DNA from: Brachypodium distachyon
Taxonomy: Eukaryota; Streptophyta; Magnoliopsida; Poales; Poaceae
NCBI RefSeq assembly: GCF_000005505.3
Contig: NC_016132.3
Span: 11,646,501-11,710,500, forward strand
Direction: 5' to 3'
Length of the DNA stretch: 64,000 bases
Positions 23,601 through 34,500 of this stretch are shown piece after piece. The position numbers were made by a program, and so were the translations under genes. The stretch's first letter is position 1; the number at the start of each line of letters is the position of its first letter. The notes under the pieces are model-generated. The model ran no database searches. It was not told the origin of the DNA and worked only from the letters and a program-made list of their open reading frames with translations.

Positions 23601-24026
23601 GATTCACTGCTTCCGAAGAAGAGTGTTCGAGGTAGGTTCTGGAAACCCATCAAATCACTCATTAACACTGCCTGAAAAGTGGCGACCAAGGGAAAACTAG
23701 CTGGTAAAGGCTATAAAGACGAGCCTCACCACAACCACAGGTTCCCTTACCAGCAACAGCCGCCCGGCAGTGTGTTCTGTGGCTACTACTGCTGTCACAT
23801 CCTTATGGAGAATGCCAGCATGTTCAAGCCTGAGTGGAAGGGGTCAGTCGCGGCGATGGAAGAGTACTGGCGGCCCCGAATGACAATGGGACACCGACCT
23901 AAATGGGTCGTGTATAACATTCAAAGGGAGTTCGCCCATCTCATAAACAATGAGGTCATCAAGCCTAGTGGGGACTTCTTCGAACGCGTGGAACAAGTCG
24001 TGTCTAGGGTTCACCCACGACAATAG
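20634..24026 (+). pseudogene. TNPD-like CACTA protein with C-terminal Ulp1/C48 protease-like domain, degenerate
   Basis: The start ATG follows an acceptor (GGCATAG|GTACGAAATGG). Exons 20634-21473 and 21564-22151 join at phase 0. A third exon from about 22240 and the protease exon from 23545 follow. The N-terminal part is charged and holds a region like plant transposase PF03004 (EWRERFLAAVNIAVRNGLAN). The last exon shows DHWVTLL, VYYFDSLLPKK and QQQPPGSVFCGYYCC, which match the His, Asp, Gln and Cys positions of C48 SUMO-protease folds. Stops at 22269-22271, 23102-23104, 23222-23224, 23252-23254 and 23673-23675, plus a frameshift near 22465, show it is dead. In related elements the protease is thought to be a captured host domain; its role in transposition is unknown. 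Confidence 0.8.
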
Positions 24027-24374
24027 ATTCATTTGTATTCTTTATATGCTTTCATGAAATTTTGACACTTTGTAATTATGCTTCTATGGAATTTTGACAC
24101 TTTGTAATAATGTCATGAAGTGAGATACATTTGTATTCTTTATATGATGTGGCTTATATACAATTGTATGCTTTAAATGATGTGATGTGATGTGATGCGG
24201 CTTTATATGTATTTTTCTGTGATGAGATAAATTTTTCTGTGATGAGATACATTTTTCTGTGATGGGATACATTCTGTATATAATTTGCTGTGCTGTATAT
24301 AATTTGCTGTGTATTTCTTGTGTATTTACTATGATTTTAATTATTTTTTAAAATACTGAAAATGTATCAATGTC

Positions 24375-24624
24375 AGTCGATCGACCGACAGTGATGGGGA
24401 GACGCAACCGTTACTGATGGTAACGGTCGGGAAGGAGCGACCACCACTGATGTATATATACATCAGTAACGATCGCACCGTTACTGATGATGGTACATCA
24501 ATAATGGTCGGGCCGACCGTTACTGAGGATGGGTATCATCAATAACACGAAGTTAGTAACGGCGGCTCCGACCATTACTGATATGATTTTTCAACCGTTA
24601 CTGATAACCGTTTCTGTAGTAGTG
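24375..24624. repeat. 3' subterminal repeat array of the CACTA element
   Basis: Several inverted copies of ATCAGTAACGGTCG/CGACCGTTACTGATG, more diverged than at the 5' end (CATCAATAATGGTCG, GACCATTACTGAT), run up to the terminal TAGTAGTG. It is the counterpart of the 5' array. The AT-rich ~300 bp before it (24030-24370) contains short local duplications (TTGACACTTTGTAAT, ATTTTTCTGTGATG) and no gene. Confidence 0.75.
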
Positions 24625-24830
24625 AGCCCACCACCCCCCAGATCACATGAGCAACACCATCAGTGAAGAAGAGAGGATTAGCAGATTTCAGCTGCCGGCA
24701 AAAGGAAAGGCAGGGACCCCAACCAATTTTTCCTTCTCATGTTATCTCTAGTCAAGACAGCATCATGAAACAGAAGCCAGAGGAAAATTTTGATCTTCAA
24801 GGGATCGCAGCTTTCCAGATCCATCTATGC

Positions 24831-26148
24831 CGTGGCAGAAATCTGTAACTCCATTTCTTCTTCTCTCTGTAGCTGCAGCTCCCTCTCTCTGGCTCTTGTT
24901 TACCACGCACAAGAACAGAAGAAGCACATAGATATTTGGCAACGGGCGGCCTCTCACCGGCCTGAATTTTCTTCTTTCTATTCTCACTTCTTGTTACCTT
25001 AACAAACTAATTACAATGCCTTATACTCCGTATAATACATGCACACACGATTAGGAAACTAATATAACTAATTTTACCGGCCTAGACTCATGCCCACGTC
25101 TACCCCTGGAATCTCTCCATATCTTCCTTTTATTTTGCCACACGCATGCAGCTAACGGGCAACAACTCCACCGCATGGCATGCATGCCATGGGCTCCAAC
25201 CTCGCGCACGGTGCCACATCTCACATCACCTTCTCAGCATCTTGCCTTCAGCCGCATCTCACTATCATCGCAGGCATTTCGCCTCCCATGCACTCGATCG
25301 AGGCTCCAATGGCTTACAACTCCTATGAGCTAATTAAACTACATGCAATCGAAAATAAACATGCTAGATACTTGGATCAAGTTTAAAGCTAACAACCAGC
25401 AGGCATTCCATGGAGAATTCGCAGTCGTATGCGCTCCATGGTGAAGCCAAGGCATCTCATCTATGCATGCTCTGACAAATGGTGCGACACCGGTGCATGA
25501 TTCGTATCCAGATCGAGACAAACGTGCTTCTCCTAGTTCAGACGGTGCAGGAGAACGATCATGGTCTCTTATGCAAGGAGAATTTCAAGCTCATCACTAA
25601 TATCATTGCTTGTCTATGTTTTTAGGCGAACCATGGCAGATATTAGCCAGCCTAAACCATACTTGTCTATGTCTTATGCAAGGAGAAGTTCAGAAGGAAA
25701 CAACGTCGTGGAGTGTCGTCCCGTCCGATAACAGTTAGATTTTAGTTTTTCACCAAAAGACCCTCCAAACATCTATGAAGATTTAACGCTCGCATCTCGG
25801 ATGAAACGTCCTCGATGACACGCAAGGGCCCCGTCAACGTCGGGCAAAGAACGAGGTCCACCCGGAGAATCATTCTGCGCACATACAACGCACGGCACGA
25901 CCCACATCGACGACGTAGCAACGCTTTACGCGATGCTGACGCAAACCGGTTCGTCATGACACCAACAGCGGAATGCTGACGTAATCCAGTGCGCAACCGC
26001 AATCGTTGCGTTCCTTCAGCAGTCAGCACACGCCCACTTGTACGAGGCCCACCTCCTGACAATCCCCGCGCCCACCAACCTTCCCTGCCCGCACACGTTT
26101 TTCATAGTTTGTGCTTTAACCCGCAGCCCCCTTCAGATTGCAGTATTT
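24831..26148. other. Intergenic, nothing recognised
   Basis: No ORF with family similarity. Short ORFs at 25146-25386 and 25742-26062 are in ordinary-looking DNA and match nothing I know. The GC-richer 25750-26130 part probably belongs to the upstream region of the LEC14B gene. Confidence 0.35.
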
Positions 26149-26158
26149 ATTTATAAAA
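26149..26158 (+). promoter_or_regulatory. Putative TATA box of the LEC14B-like gene
   Basis: TTTATAAAAA sits about 30-35 bases before a CT-rich GC stretch that reads like a grass 5' UTR and ends in a donor (TTTG|GTGAGA at about 26256/26257). The first non-coding exon would then be about 26185-26256. Inferred from spacing and composition only. Confidence 0.45.
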
Positions 26159-26735
26159 ACCTTCCTTCCCCTCTTCTTCTCCCCCCGCCGCCCCTTGTCG
26201 CCTCCGCATTTCCTCCGGTCCAGGGGGCACGAGCTGGACGCCTTCTCTCTTCTTTGGTGAGAATTTCTTCTTCTCCTTACCTTTCTTCGCTAGGAGCCTA
26301 GGATCATGGCAAATCATTTCTTTCTTATGTTTGTCCTTCTTTAATTTCGGCGGATAAGTTGGGCTACCTCCTAGCAGGCTATGAGGAGCACAGGCAGGGC
26401 AGTTCATTCATGAAGCATGACTAAAATTTTGTTCCGAACGAATAAAGAGTAGAGTTAAAAGACTGTTTTATTGTCTGGTAACTTTCTACTAGTTGATTGG
26501 ATTCGTTCCATCGTGAATGGTGTCCTGGAGTTCTTTTAGGCGAGCATCGTGTGTTTGTTGTTTTGCCTATGAAGTGGGGTTTCTTCCGGACATACCACGT
26601 GAGGTTTCTCCTCGTGCTAATGGAGTAGTGGGGTTTCTTCTGGAAATGTTCTTATGGAGGGAAATTGAGAAGGGTATTTCACTTAGGGAGCCCACGGCAG
26701 TTGGCACATTGAACCCGACACTCCCGTGCTTGATA

Positions 26736-26803
26736 CTCCCTCCGATCCATAAAAAGTGTTGCCCATTTTGTACTAGGCGACACTTTTTTTTTATCAGATG
26801 GAG
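26736..26803. mobile_element. Very short Stowaway MITE (68 bp) in a 5' intron
   Basis: Starts CTCCCTCCGATCCATAAAAA and ends TTTTTATCAGATGGAG, with TA on both sides (26734-26735, 26804-26805). The inverted halves carry AGTGTTGCCC / AGGCGACACT. It lies in the intron between the non-coding exons of the LEC14B gene. Confidence 0.65.
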
Positions 26804-27443
26804 TATATGTATGGCAACTAGGGATTCATTATGTAGCAACACCGGGTGTTCTGGTGAAAGCGCAATGAGTTTCATGCACGTTACTAAGATGGCAGGATGA
26901 GGCAGTTTTGTGTTTTATCTCCCTGCCTGTAATTCAGGCAATGCTCATCCTAAAACGTTGCTCTCGAGGATGATTGATTTGGCAGTTTAGGCTTTTATGA
27001 CCCAGTTATGCTGAGTGAGAGAAGGCTTGGCTACATTCTGGACCATGGCCACTTCTGCAATTCTTTTCTTCTCCCATGAGTATCTGTTGTACTGGAATTA
27101 AGAGAATATTCTGAAGAAGTTTAGGTTAGCAACTTAACGCATTTTTCTCATTTCTTCACTCAGTTGCTGCCACCCTTGTTGGGTACTTATTGGAAATTTT
27201 ATTCTCATCATGGAGGCTACCTGCCCAATTGTTTAGTATTGGTTCCGCTAGTTTACAGTTGTTATTATGCTTCTAGTTCGTTCTTACAAAATTAGCCAAC
27301 AGAGTCATAAGTACTGGGCTTGTGATAATTGTTGCCTCTTCATCAGCTTGAAAACCTAATGCCACTCTCACAATCATGAGAAGAATAGGGACAGGGTTGT
27401 TACTTATTTTTGTTAGGCTATTAAATTATATGTCAATTTGTAG

Positions 27444-27561
27444 GGAATGACTGACTGTAGAAGAGTCCAAGCCTGTGGCTATCAACTGTACTGCCCTGGT
27501 TGGAATTGCTTGGACAGCTGGATTGCAAGCCTGTGTCCATGTTAAAATCAATCATTTGGAG
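27444..27561 (+). other. Probable second non-coding 5' exon of the LEC14B-like gene
   Basis: A clean acceptor (CAATTTGTAG|GGAATG) and an ideal donor (TTTGGAG|GTGAGT) bound 118 bases. They contain a four-codon upstream ORF (ATGACTGACTGTAG) and a second ATG near the end. Neither matches the LEC14B N-terminus, so I treat it as 5' UTR. RNA evidence would be needed to confirm it. Confidence 0.45.
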
Positions 27562-27900
27562 GTGAGTGCCAGCATTTTGTTCTTTCGTCAGAGTTTTCAT
27601 TTGAAAAGATTTAGTGGCAGTCGTCCTGTAACTAGAATACAAATTTGATTTTTCAAAATCAACCCAGCAACACCTATTTACGTATAATGTAGATACGGTC
27701 ATTGTGAATTTGAAAGATGGCCGTATTGCCCTTATTCACCCGCTTAGGAAATATAAGATACTTGTTTTTTCCACTGCCATCTTTACCAATGTGGTATAAC
27801 AATGCATTCATCTGCTTTATCGTCCTCTGAACTATCATCAGTTGAGATGGGTGAGGATTTTTTTTGTCCTTTTACAGTGTGTAGTGTCATTTCCAATGTA

Positions 27901-28155
27901 CTCCCTCATTTTCAGTTTGTTAGGCCTTCCTCAAAGATTACAATAATCAAGGAGCACCTAGTTAAGTCCTAGGCCAAGTGCTAGTGTAGCATGCATTGCC
28001 ATCTCTCTCTTTCATGCATTGGTTGGTTCCACATTAGGAACCAAATTACTCACAAATTAATGTAGATGTAATTAATTTTGCCTATTCCCAAAGCAATGGG
28101 CTTACAATCTGGAAATTTGGATTTTTAAGATGTTCCTAATGAATCGAACAGGAGG
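27901..28155. mobile_element. Degenerate Stowaway-like MITE
   Basis: A CTCCCTCATTTTCAGTTTGTTAGG start and an AATGAATCGAACAGGAGGGA end are imperfect inverted complements, about 255 bp apart, with TA before the left end. The right target base is not clean. It lies in the last 5' intron of the LEC14B gene. Confidence 0.45.
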
Positions 28156-28588
28156 GATTTACTTGTTTCATTGTGTAGTGCCTTTTAGCACGGTTTCTCA
28201 TTTGTGTTAATTCATGAAAATGTCGCGTTTTACTGATCTAGTCGGTCCTTAGCTTTTCTTTTCTATAAATAGTGATGTACCTGGAAGAACTGATGCGTTG
28301 TTGATTATTCTAGATGTTGAAAAAGAATTAAGCTTAGGTTTATAAGATTAATGAGTGAAAGAAGCAAAAAGTTCAATGAAGCTAACACATCTTTTTAGGG
28401 ATTTTTTGGATAACTAAGAATACACCCTAACTTTGTCTTTCAGATACAGACTGTTTAGTGAGATATAAATTGAAATAGTATTGGAGCTTAGATATTCTGA
28501 GGATATCTAGCAATACAAGGTTCATTGGTTATTTTTGGGAGGTGATCAATGTTTTATTAAATAGTGCTCATTAAGTCAGTAGCCAAAC

Positions 28589-31500
28589 ATGCACTGCAAA
28601 AGGAAGGCACCACATGGGGAACCATCTCAACAAGAACAAGCCAGTCCTGCAGATGCAAATGGATTATTTGCCATTGAAGAGGAGATTTGCCATCTTACTA
28701 GGCTCAAATCAGAGCCAAGTGATAGAACTCGTACGCCCCTTCATGCTCGCAAGAAGTGTCATATCTCAACATTCAAGCTATTGTCAGGGAGAGAATCCAA
28801 TTTGTCTGGGTTTGGTCGATTCTCTTCAGCTGATTGCTCTTATGCTCTTCGAGATCACCTACCAGTAAAAGGCCCGTGGTGTGTTGATGACATGGATAGT
28901 GAAGCATACATCTCACAATTCTCTTCAGATGGTTCCCTACTTATTGGTGGTTTTCGGGTATGTGACTATCGTGCTATTATGTGGAAGAATATTATCCTGT
29001 ATGTTTTGTGCATAAAGATTTTTGATGCGGAAATATAATCAGGGAGGTCACATCAGAATCTACAATGCTGACAATAAGTGGAAGATTCATAAGGATATAA
29101 CCTGCAAAAAGCTGCGGTGGACAGTGTCAGATATTGCTCTCTCACCTGATCAACGATACCTAGTAAACCTCTTTATTTATTGGTTATTTCGGTTCATTAT
29201 TTTGCCTTTAAATGGTTACATGCTTCCTTGTTCATACTAGCATTATATTCCACATTATGTCCATGGGCTAACAAAATACTCTGTTCAGTGTATCAGATTA
29301 CTAGTTACTTCAATCAATTTCTCATCAAACTCATATGATATTTGTGACAGTAGGATTGATCTTAACACCATATTTTGTTGTCATAGCAGGAGATTGTGTT
29401 TATTTGTTCTGCTCAATTTTGATGATAAGTTTATAGTCATGGTATATTGTATATAAAGTTGAGTGTTTCGTATTTGAAGCATAGCACATTATGACCTTCA
29501 AAATCATGCAATTTGTAATTTTCATTAAGCATTTCAGCCTCATGAACTGAATGGCAATACCATGCACAAGATGAATAATGCATATTCAAACATTTTCCCT
29601 AGCCTTTATCTCGTCAAAATAAGATCAATGACAGTTATGGATCGTAAGGCTTGTTGTCTTCAAAGATATAAAGCCCATCACAATTTCAACCTCCCTTTTC
29701 TTGTCATTTTGGACACTGGCACACAGTCTAGTATACACCTTTGCGTATCATTGTTTATATTGATTTGTAGCAAAAGAAACATTTAAAAGATAGTGAGATG
29801 AAAGTATGTTATTCCGACAAACCAAGTAATAGTATTCACAAATGAGAGATCCCACTACTTCTTTCTGTATAAGAGTGTTAGGGGGTCAAAGTGTTGAAAT
29901 GTTGATTGCTAAACATCAATACGTGGCAGACTCCTACTGTCATTTACCAGCAGAGAAGATTCTTTCTTATCTTGGTAACATTTTATACATTTCCCTGTCT
30001 GTTCCTACACATATTATGATGCACAAAATCTTAGAGAGCTGATTAAGAAGTAGGTATACTCACCTTTTCCTCGTAACTTCACACCTTGCATTTTTTTTAT
30101 GATGCACGAAATCTTAGAGAGCTGATTATGAAGTAGGTATACTCACCTTTTCTTCGTAACTTCACACCTTGCATTTTTCTTATTCTTCACTACATAAGAA
30201 ATATATGTACAAATTATATATATCCATGATTTCTGGCAAACCATTCTTATCTCTCTCACTGACTTCATGAACTACACTTTACGGTAATCCACATTTGGTT
30301 ATATATATTTTTGGTTAACATATTTCTATTTTACTGCTAAAGTGCTATTGATCCTTTTTGCAGGCGTATTCCAGTCTGTCGCCTACTGTTCACATAGTAA
30401 ATGTTCAGAGTGCTCTGAAGGAGTCACATGCTAATATTACAGTATGTCCTCCCCTCTAAATTTTTATATGCTCAAGCCAAACCTCTGGATAATTGAGTCT
30501 GAAATTTACATGCATCTAGGGGACTGTTAGTTCCATGTTCATTCTCATTCCACACATTCTCATCGGCATTTTCATGAATGTCAGTTCACAGATGGAGAAA
30601 ATTATTTATCACAAGTGTCTTCATGTAAAAATTTCTCTCTCCGCAAACGCAAAGAGCATTGCATCTTGTTATATTGGCATGTAGAAAAATATCTGTACAT
30701 GCCTTAGGGAAGGCCAGCCACACACAAACCGAAAGTAAAAAAATGCACAGGAACAAGGTTTGTCTTCATTGGCTTCGGCGCGGCAGGAGGGATTTTAGGC
30801 CTGGCACGCCTGCATCACCTCAGCCTCAGCAAGAAGCCTCATCTTTAACCATCTAAGGCACACATCCAGCAATTCAGTGAGAAGGATTAGGGGAGACAAC
30901 CCTTTCTTCTGTGTCACCGTCATACCGCTCAATCGACAAGATCATCATCCAGGGGCGGTGGCGAGGCAGTGGTTTTCGATCCAAGCGAGGACGTCATGCC
31001 AGGATTGGCGTGGAAGGGTGCAGTCGTCAAGTCGTTGACCCCAGCTTTGTTGCACAGGCAGCATGGTGAATGTGGCAGGCCGCTCCAACACCAAACAGTC
31101 TGATCTTTTGTTCTATACTCCTTTGGCCCCTTCCAAATCATACTCAAGCTTCGCGACTGAGCAGGAGCGAGCCAAGTATTGGCCTGCTCCATTTCGACTT
31201 TAGCACATCCTTTTGTGCAGATTGAAATGAGTACTCTCTTATTCTTTTGCTCTACTACCACTTGCATGAAAGGTCTGAATTGATGTGGTGACATATATAT
31301 CTCTATCTCTACTACTATAAAGGGGGAGTTTGTCCCTCCCTCCTTCATCCACTTATTTTCAACCGTGGGATCTAACAGCTCAGATCCACGTATCCACCCA
31401 TCGGTGCAAATCCCCCCTAGTGTCCACCCATTCACGCAAAAAAGAAAAGAAAATGAAAAAGGCCCTCAGTGACCGCAGGACCTCAAATCTCCAGCAACAC

Positions 31501-34500
31501 CCCTTCTAGAAGACAGCAACAACCATACGACAATGTTGCCAGAACTAGCGAAGGCCAGGACAAAGGTTTTCACTCTAGAGTTCTCCACTGCCGGCACCTT
31601 GACCCAACCAGTGAAGGCCCAATCACCCAGGCATTTCAGTACTCCAAGACAATACCTTCAGGAAGGAGATGATTTGGGACGGTTGTCATTGCCATATCCA
31701 ACCAACAAAGGCCAGATCAAGCCTTTCTCCCTGGTGCTCAAAAACCAACTGCGCTCAACCAACCAATGAAGGTGAGAGTATTACCGGCATCTGTGCTCAT
31801 GTCTGGTTTAGCCATGATGGTCGAATCGGCCACCAACTATGAACCCCTACAGAGAAAAAACAGAAAGCCCAGCAAAATCACAATAGTTTCAGCTAAAACC
31901 AGCCAAACGACCACAGGGCATGTCATGCATGATGTATCCTCCGTAGTGACAGATGGCATTGGAGGGTAGAGAGGCGGCTAGGGTTGAGACCTGAATAAAG
32001 TAACAACCTGGAAAGAGATCTAGTTTCTAAAGTGAAAGAAACCAAGTCCTAATAACAGAAGAAGATATAGACCTACTGCCGCCGGCTCCGATCTGTGGGC
32101 CTGGGCTCTGCAGAAACACCTGCCTACCTACTTGAATGATTGCCAAATGAATATGCTTTGTTTTTTTGTTAACAATATTTATTGATGCTTTCCACGTATT
32201 TCAGCTAGTTTTGGCAATCTTTTTTATTTTATTTTTTATTATAATGCAGGAAATTCATGAAGGGTTGGATTTTTCTGATGATGACGACGAATTCTCTTTT
32301 GGAATCTTTTCAGTAAAGTTTTCAAAAGATGGCCACCATCTTGTTGTTGGAAACAACAATGAATCAATATGTATTTATGATCTTGGAGCAAACAAAGTAA
32401 CAGAACGCTTTCATGCTCATATGGTATGAATTTCTCCTTTTGTAACCTAGCTTTACAATGTACACTAGAACACAATTCGGTGATAGATAATTAGATATAG
32501 CTGCTCATATTCTTGTGCAGTATTAAAACATTCAAAGCACCTCATGTGTGAATTGATACTTTTCGCATGATCTTTAAAAAATAAGTAGGTTTTTAATGAT
32601 TTTAGTCTACTGCCTATAAAAAAAATGCTCACACTGTAGTTCTGTAAAATTTTATTCTGCTTCCTATAATGGATCATTATGATTGAAGAAGAAGCTGCGT
32701 TGGGAACATATCTTTCATTGTACAAATGTCATGATGCGTAGAGCTGTGGAGGCCAGAAGTTATTTGCTTCGGGCCTGCGGTATTTGGCCTAGCACACATA
32801 TCTAGATGCCTATGTTGTTTCTTAAAATCATGTACACAGCAGGAAAATACTTCACCAGGGGAACAGTTGTAACGGCATGATGGCTGAGACTTGGGCTATC
32901 CATCAAAGGCACATGCTACACATCTAATGTTGTTAGATATAACTTATGTGTGAAACAAATCGTATGTATTTTCTTTTCTAGGGTGGTCATTGTTTTACAA
33001 GTGTTCTGTTCCATTCCTGGACATCTTACGTTATTTATCTCATTTGTTTCAAAGGCTGATGTCAATGTGGTCACTTTCGCTGATGAATCCAGTGATGTCT
33101 TGTACTCTGGGAGTGACGATAGCCTCTGTAAGGTGAGCTGATTTTCTAGTTTCAAGTTGCTTGTGCTATTCTTTCCAAATCCTAGTTCAGAACATACATC
33201 TTACTGGTTCACTAGAGAAGACAGGCACCTGACACATTTAGCTGGCTAATTATCCAACAATGCTTGAATAGGCGAGGTAACACATATGCTCTGCGCTAAC
33301 ATATTCAAAACATAAATAATGAGTTCAAAAATTGATTAGCAGGTTGTATAACTTCTACAAGACAGCAATGCAGTAGCAAAATAAGTTAATTGCTACATGT
33401 GATACCTAATTTTATTTCCTGCCAGCACTCTAGCACGATCGATCTGAATGCATGATTCCATTTTTTACCTGCATAGGAGATGTAAAATCAGTGAAAGCCT
33501 GAAGATCATGTGAGCATATCTTGTAGTGTTATCATAAATCATATTCATGGAGTCTTGATTTTATAGACAATGTTTTGCAACATTCAGGTCTGGGATAGGC
33601 GCTGCCGGAAGAGAGGGAAACCAGTAGGTACTTTGACAGGTCATTTAGATGGGATTACATTTATTGATAGCCGTGGAGACGGGCGTTATTTCATCTCCAA
33701 TTGCAAGGATCAGACTATTAAACTATGGGATATCAGGAAAATGTCCTCCACTCTGAAGGAGTAACTACCAAACTTACTTTACATGACCATTTGTACAAGT
33801 AATTTATTGTTTATACATGAAAATGAATTGTTTGAGGCAAGTAGGAACGTAAATTCAGACTTTTTTTTAGATGATCAACTCTTACAAAATGAGCCTTTCT
33901 GAATTATATATAGGAGTGTAGCTAGCTGACTATGGTGAAACTTTTCTGTTAGGAACATGTTCTTCACCAGCCATGCCTTTGTTTTTCTCCTGTTTGAACT
34001 CATAAGATCAATTTTTTATCCATGATCTATTTTCCCTGTTTTTATCTTATTTTCTGTACAACTGTCTATGCAGCTGCACACCAAAAGCACATGAATGGGA
34101 TTACAGGTGGATGACTTATCCATCAGAAGCCCGACATTTGAAGCATCCATATGATCAGTCACTAGCCACGTTCAGAGGCCATTCAGTGTTGCGCACACTT
34201 ATTCGTTGTTATTTTTCCCCATCACACAGGTTAGTTGAAAACATGGGATTGTTTTACTTCAAATAAATTAGACCTTTAATATGAATATAGAAAATATTTA
34301 TTTAATATAGATATCTACTGGCATATTTAAGAGGGACCTCTGGTTTCTGATCTTAGTTGTGGAATTTTATGGTCTTACTAAGCCCATGTGGTTTTGATAT
34401 TTCTTAGATGGATCCATTAGTAGGAGTAGTCCAGGATGGAATTCAGATCTACAGTCGAAATAATCTCCATTTTTCTTCTATCGGATTCTTTATTGAATGC

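Larger units (their letters stand above)
14589..24624 (+). mobile_element. Complete CACTA (En/Spm, CMC) transposon, 10,036 bp
   Basis: The left end is CACTACTACAAAACGG and the right end is CCGTTTCTGTAGTAGTG. The 3-bp duplication AGC lies on both sides (14586-14588 and 24625-24627). Subterminal regions (14610-14866 and 24375-24600) are packed with CATCAGTAACGG / CCGTTACTGATG units in both orientations, as expected for transposase-binding repeats. It contains two genes on the plus strand, a TNP2 transposase and a TNPD-like gene with a Ulp1-like domain, both with stop codons. It could therefore move only if helped by an intact relative. Intact ends and target duplication suggest a fairly recent insertion, and the decayed genes suggest it may have arrived as a non-autonomous copy. 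Confidence 0.95.
13886..24830 (-). mobile_element. 5'-truncated LINE fragment, split by the CACTA insertion
   Basis: Minus-strand coding remnants flank the CACTA element. On the left, 14563-14294 reads ALLWATWNCRNRVTFDH and later SWAGLQNPDDAETL, the C-terminus that follows the RT zinc-binding region in plant LINEs. On the right, 24830-24628 reads PLKIKIFLWLLFHDAVLTRD, the zf-RVT region. Read 5'-3' on the minus strand, the right piece continues into the left. A T run at 13886-13895 would be the poly-A tail. GGCAGGAATC beside the T run and GGCAGAAATC at about 24835-24844 could be a one-mismatch target duplication. Frames are broken, so this is a dead copy. The outer limits are approximate. Confidence 0.68.
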
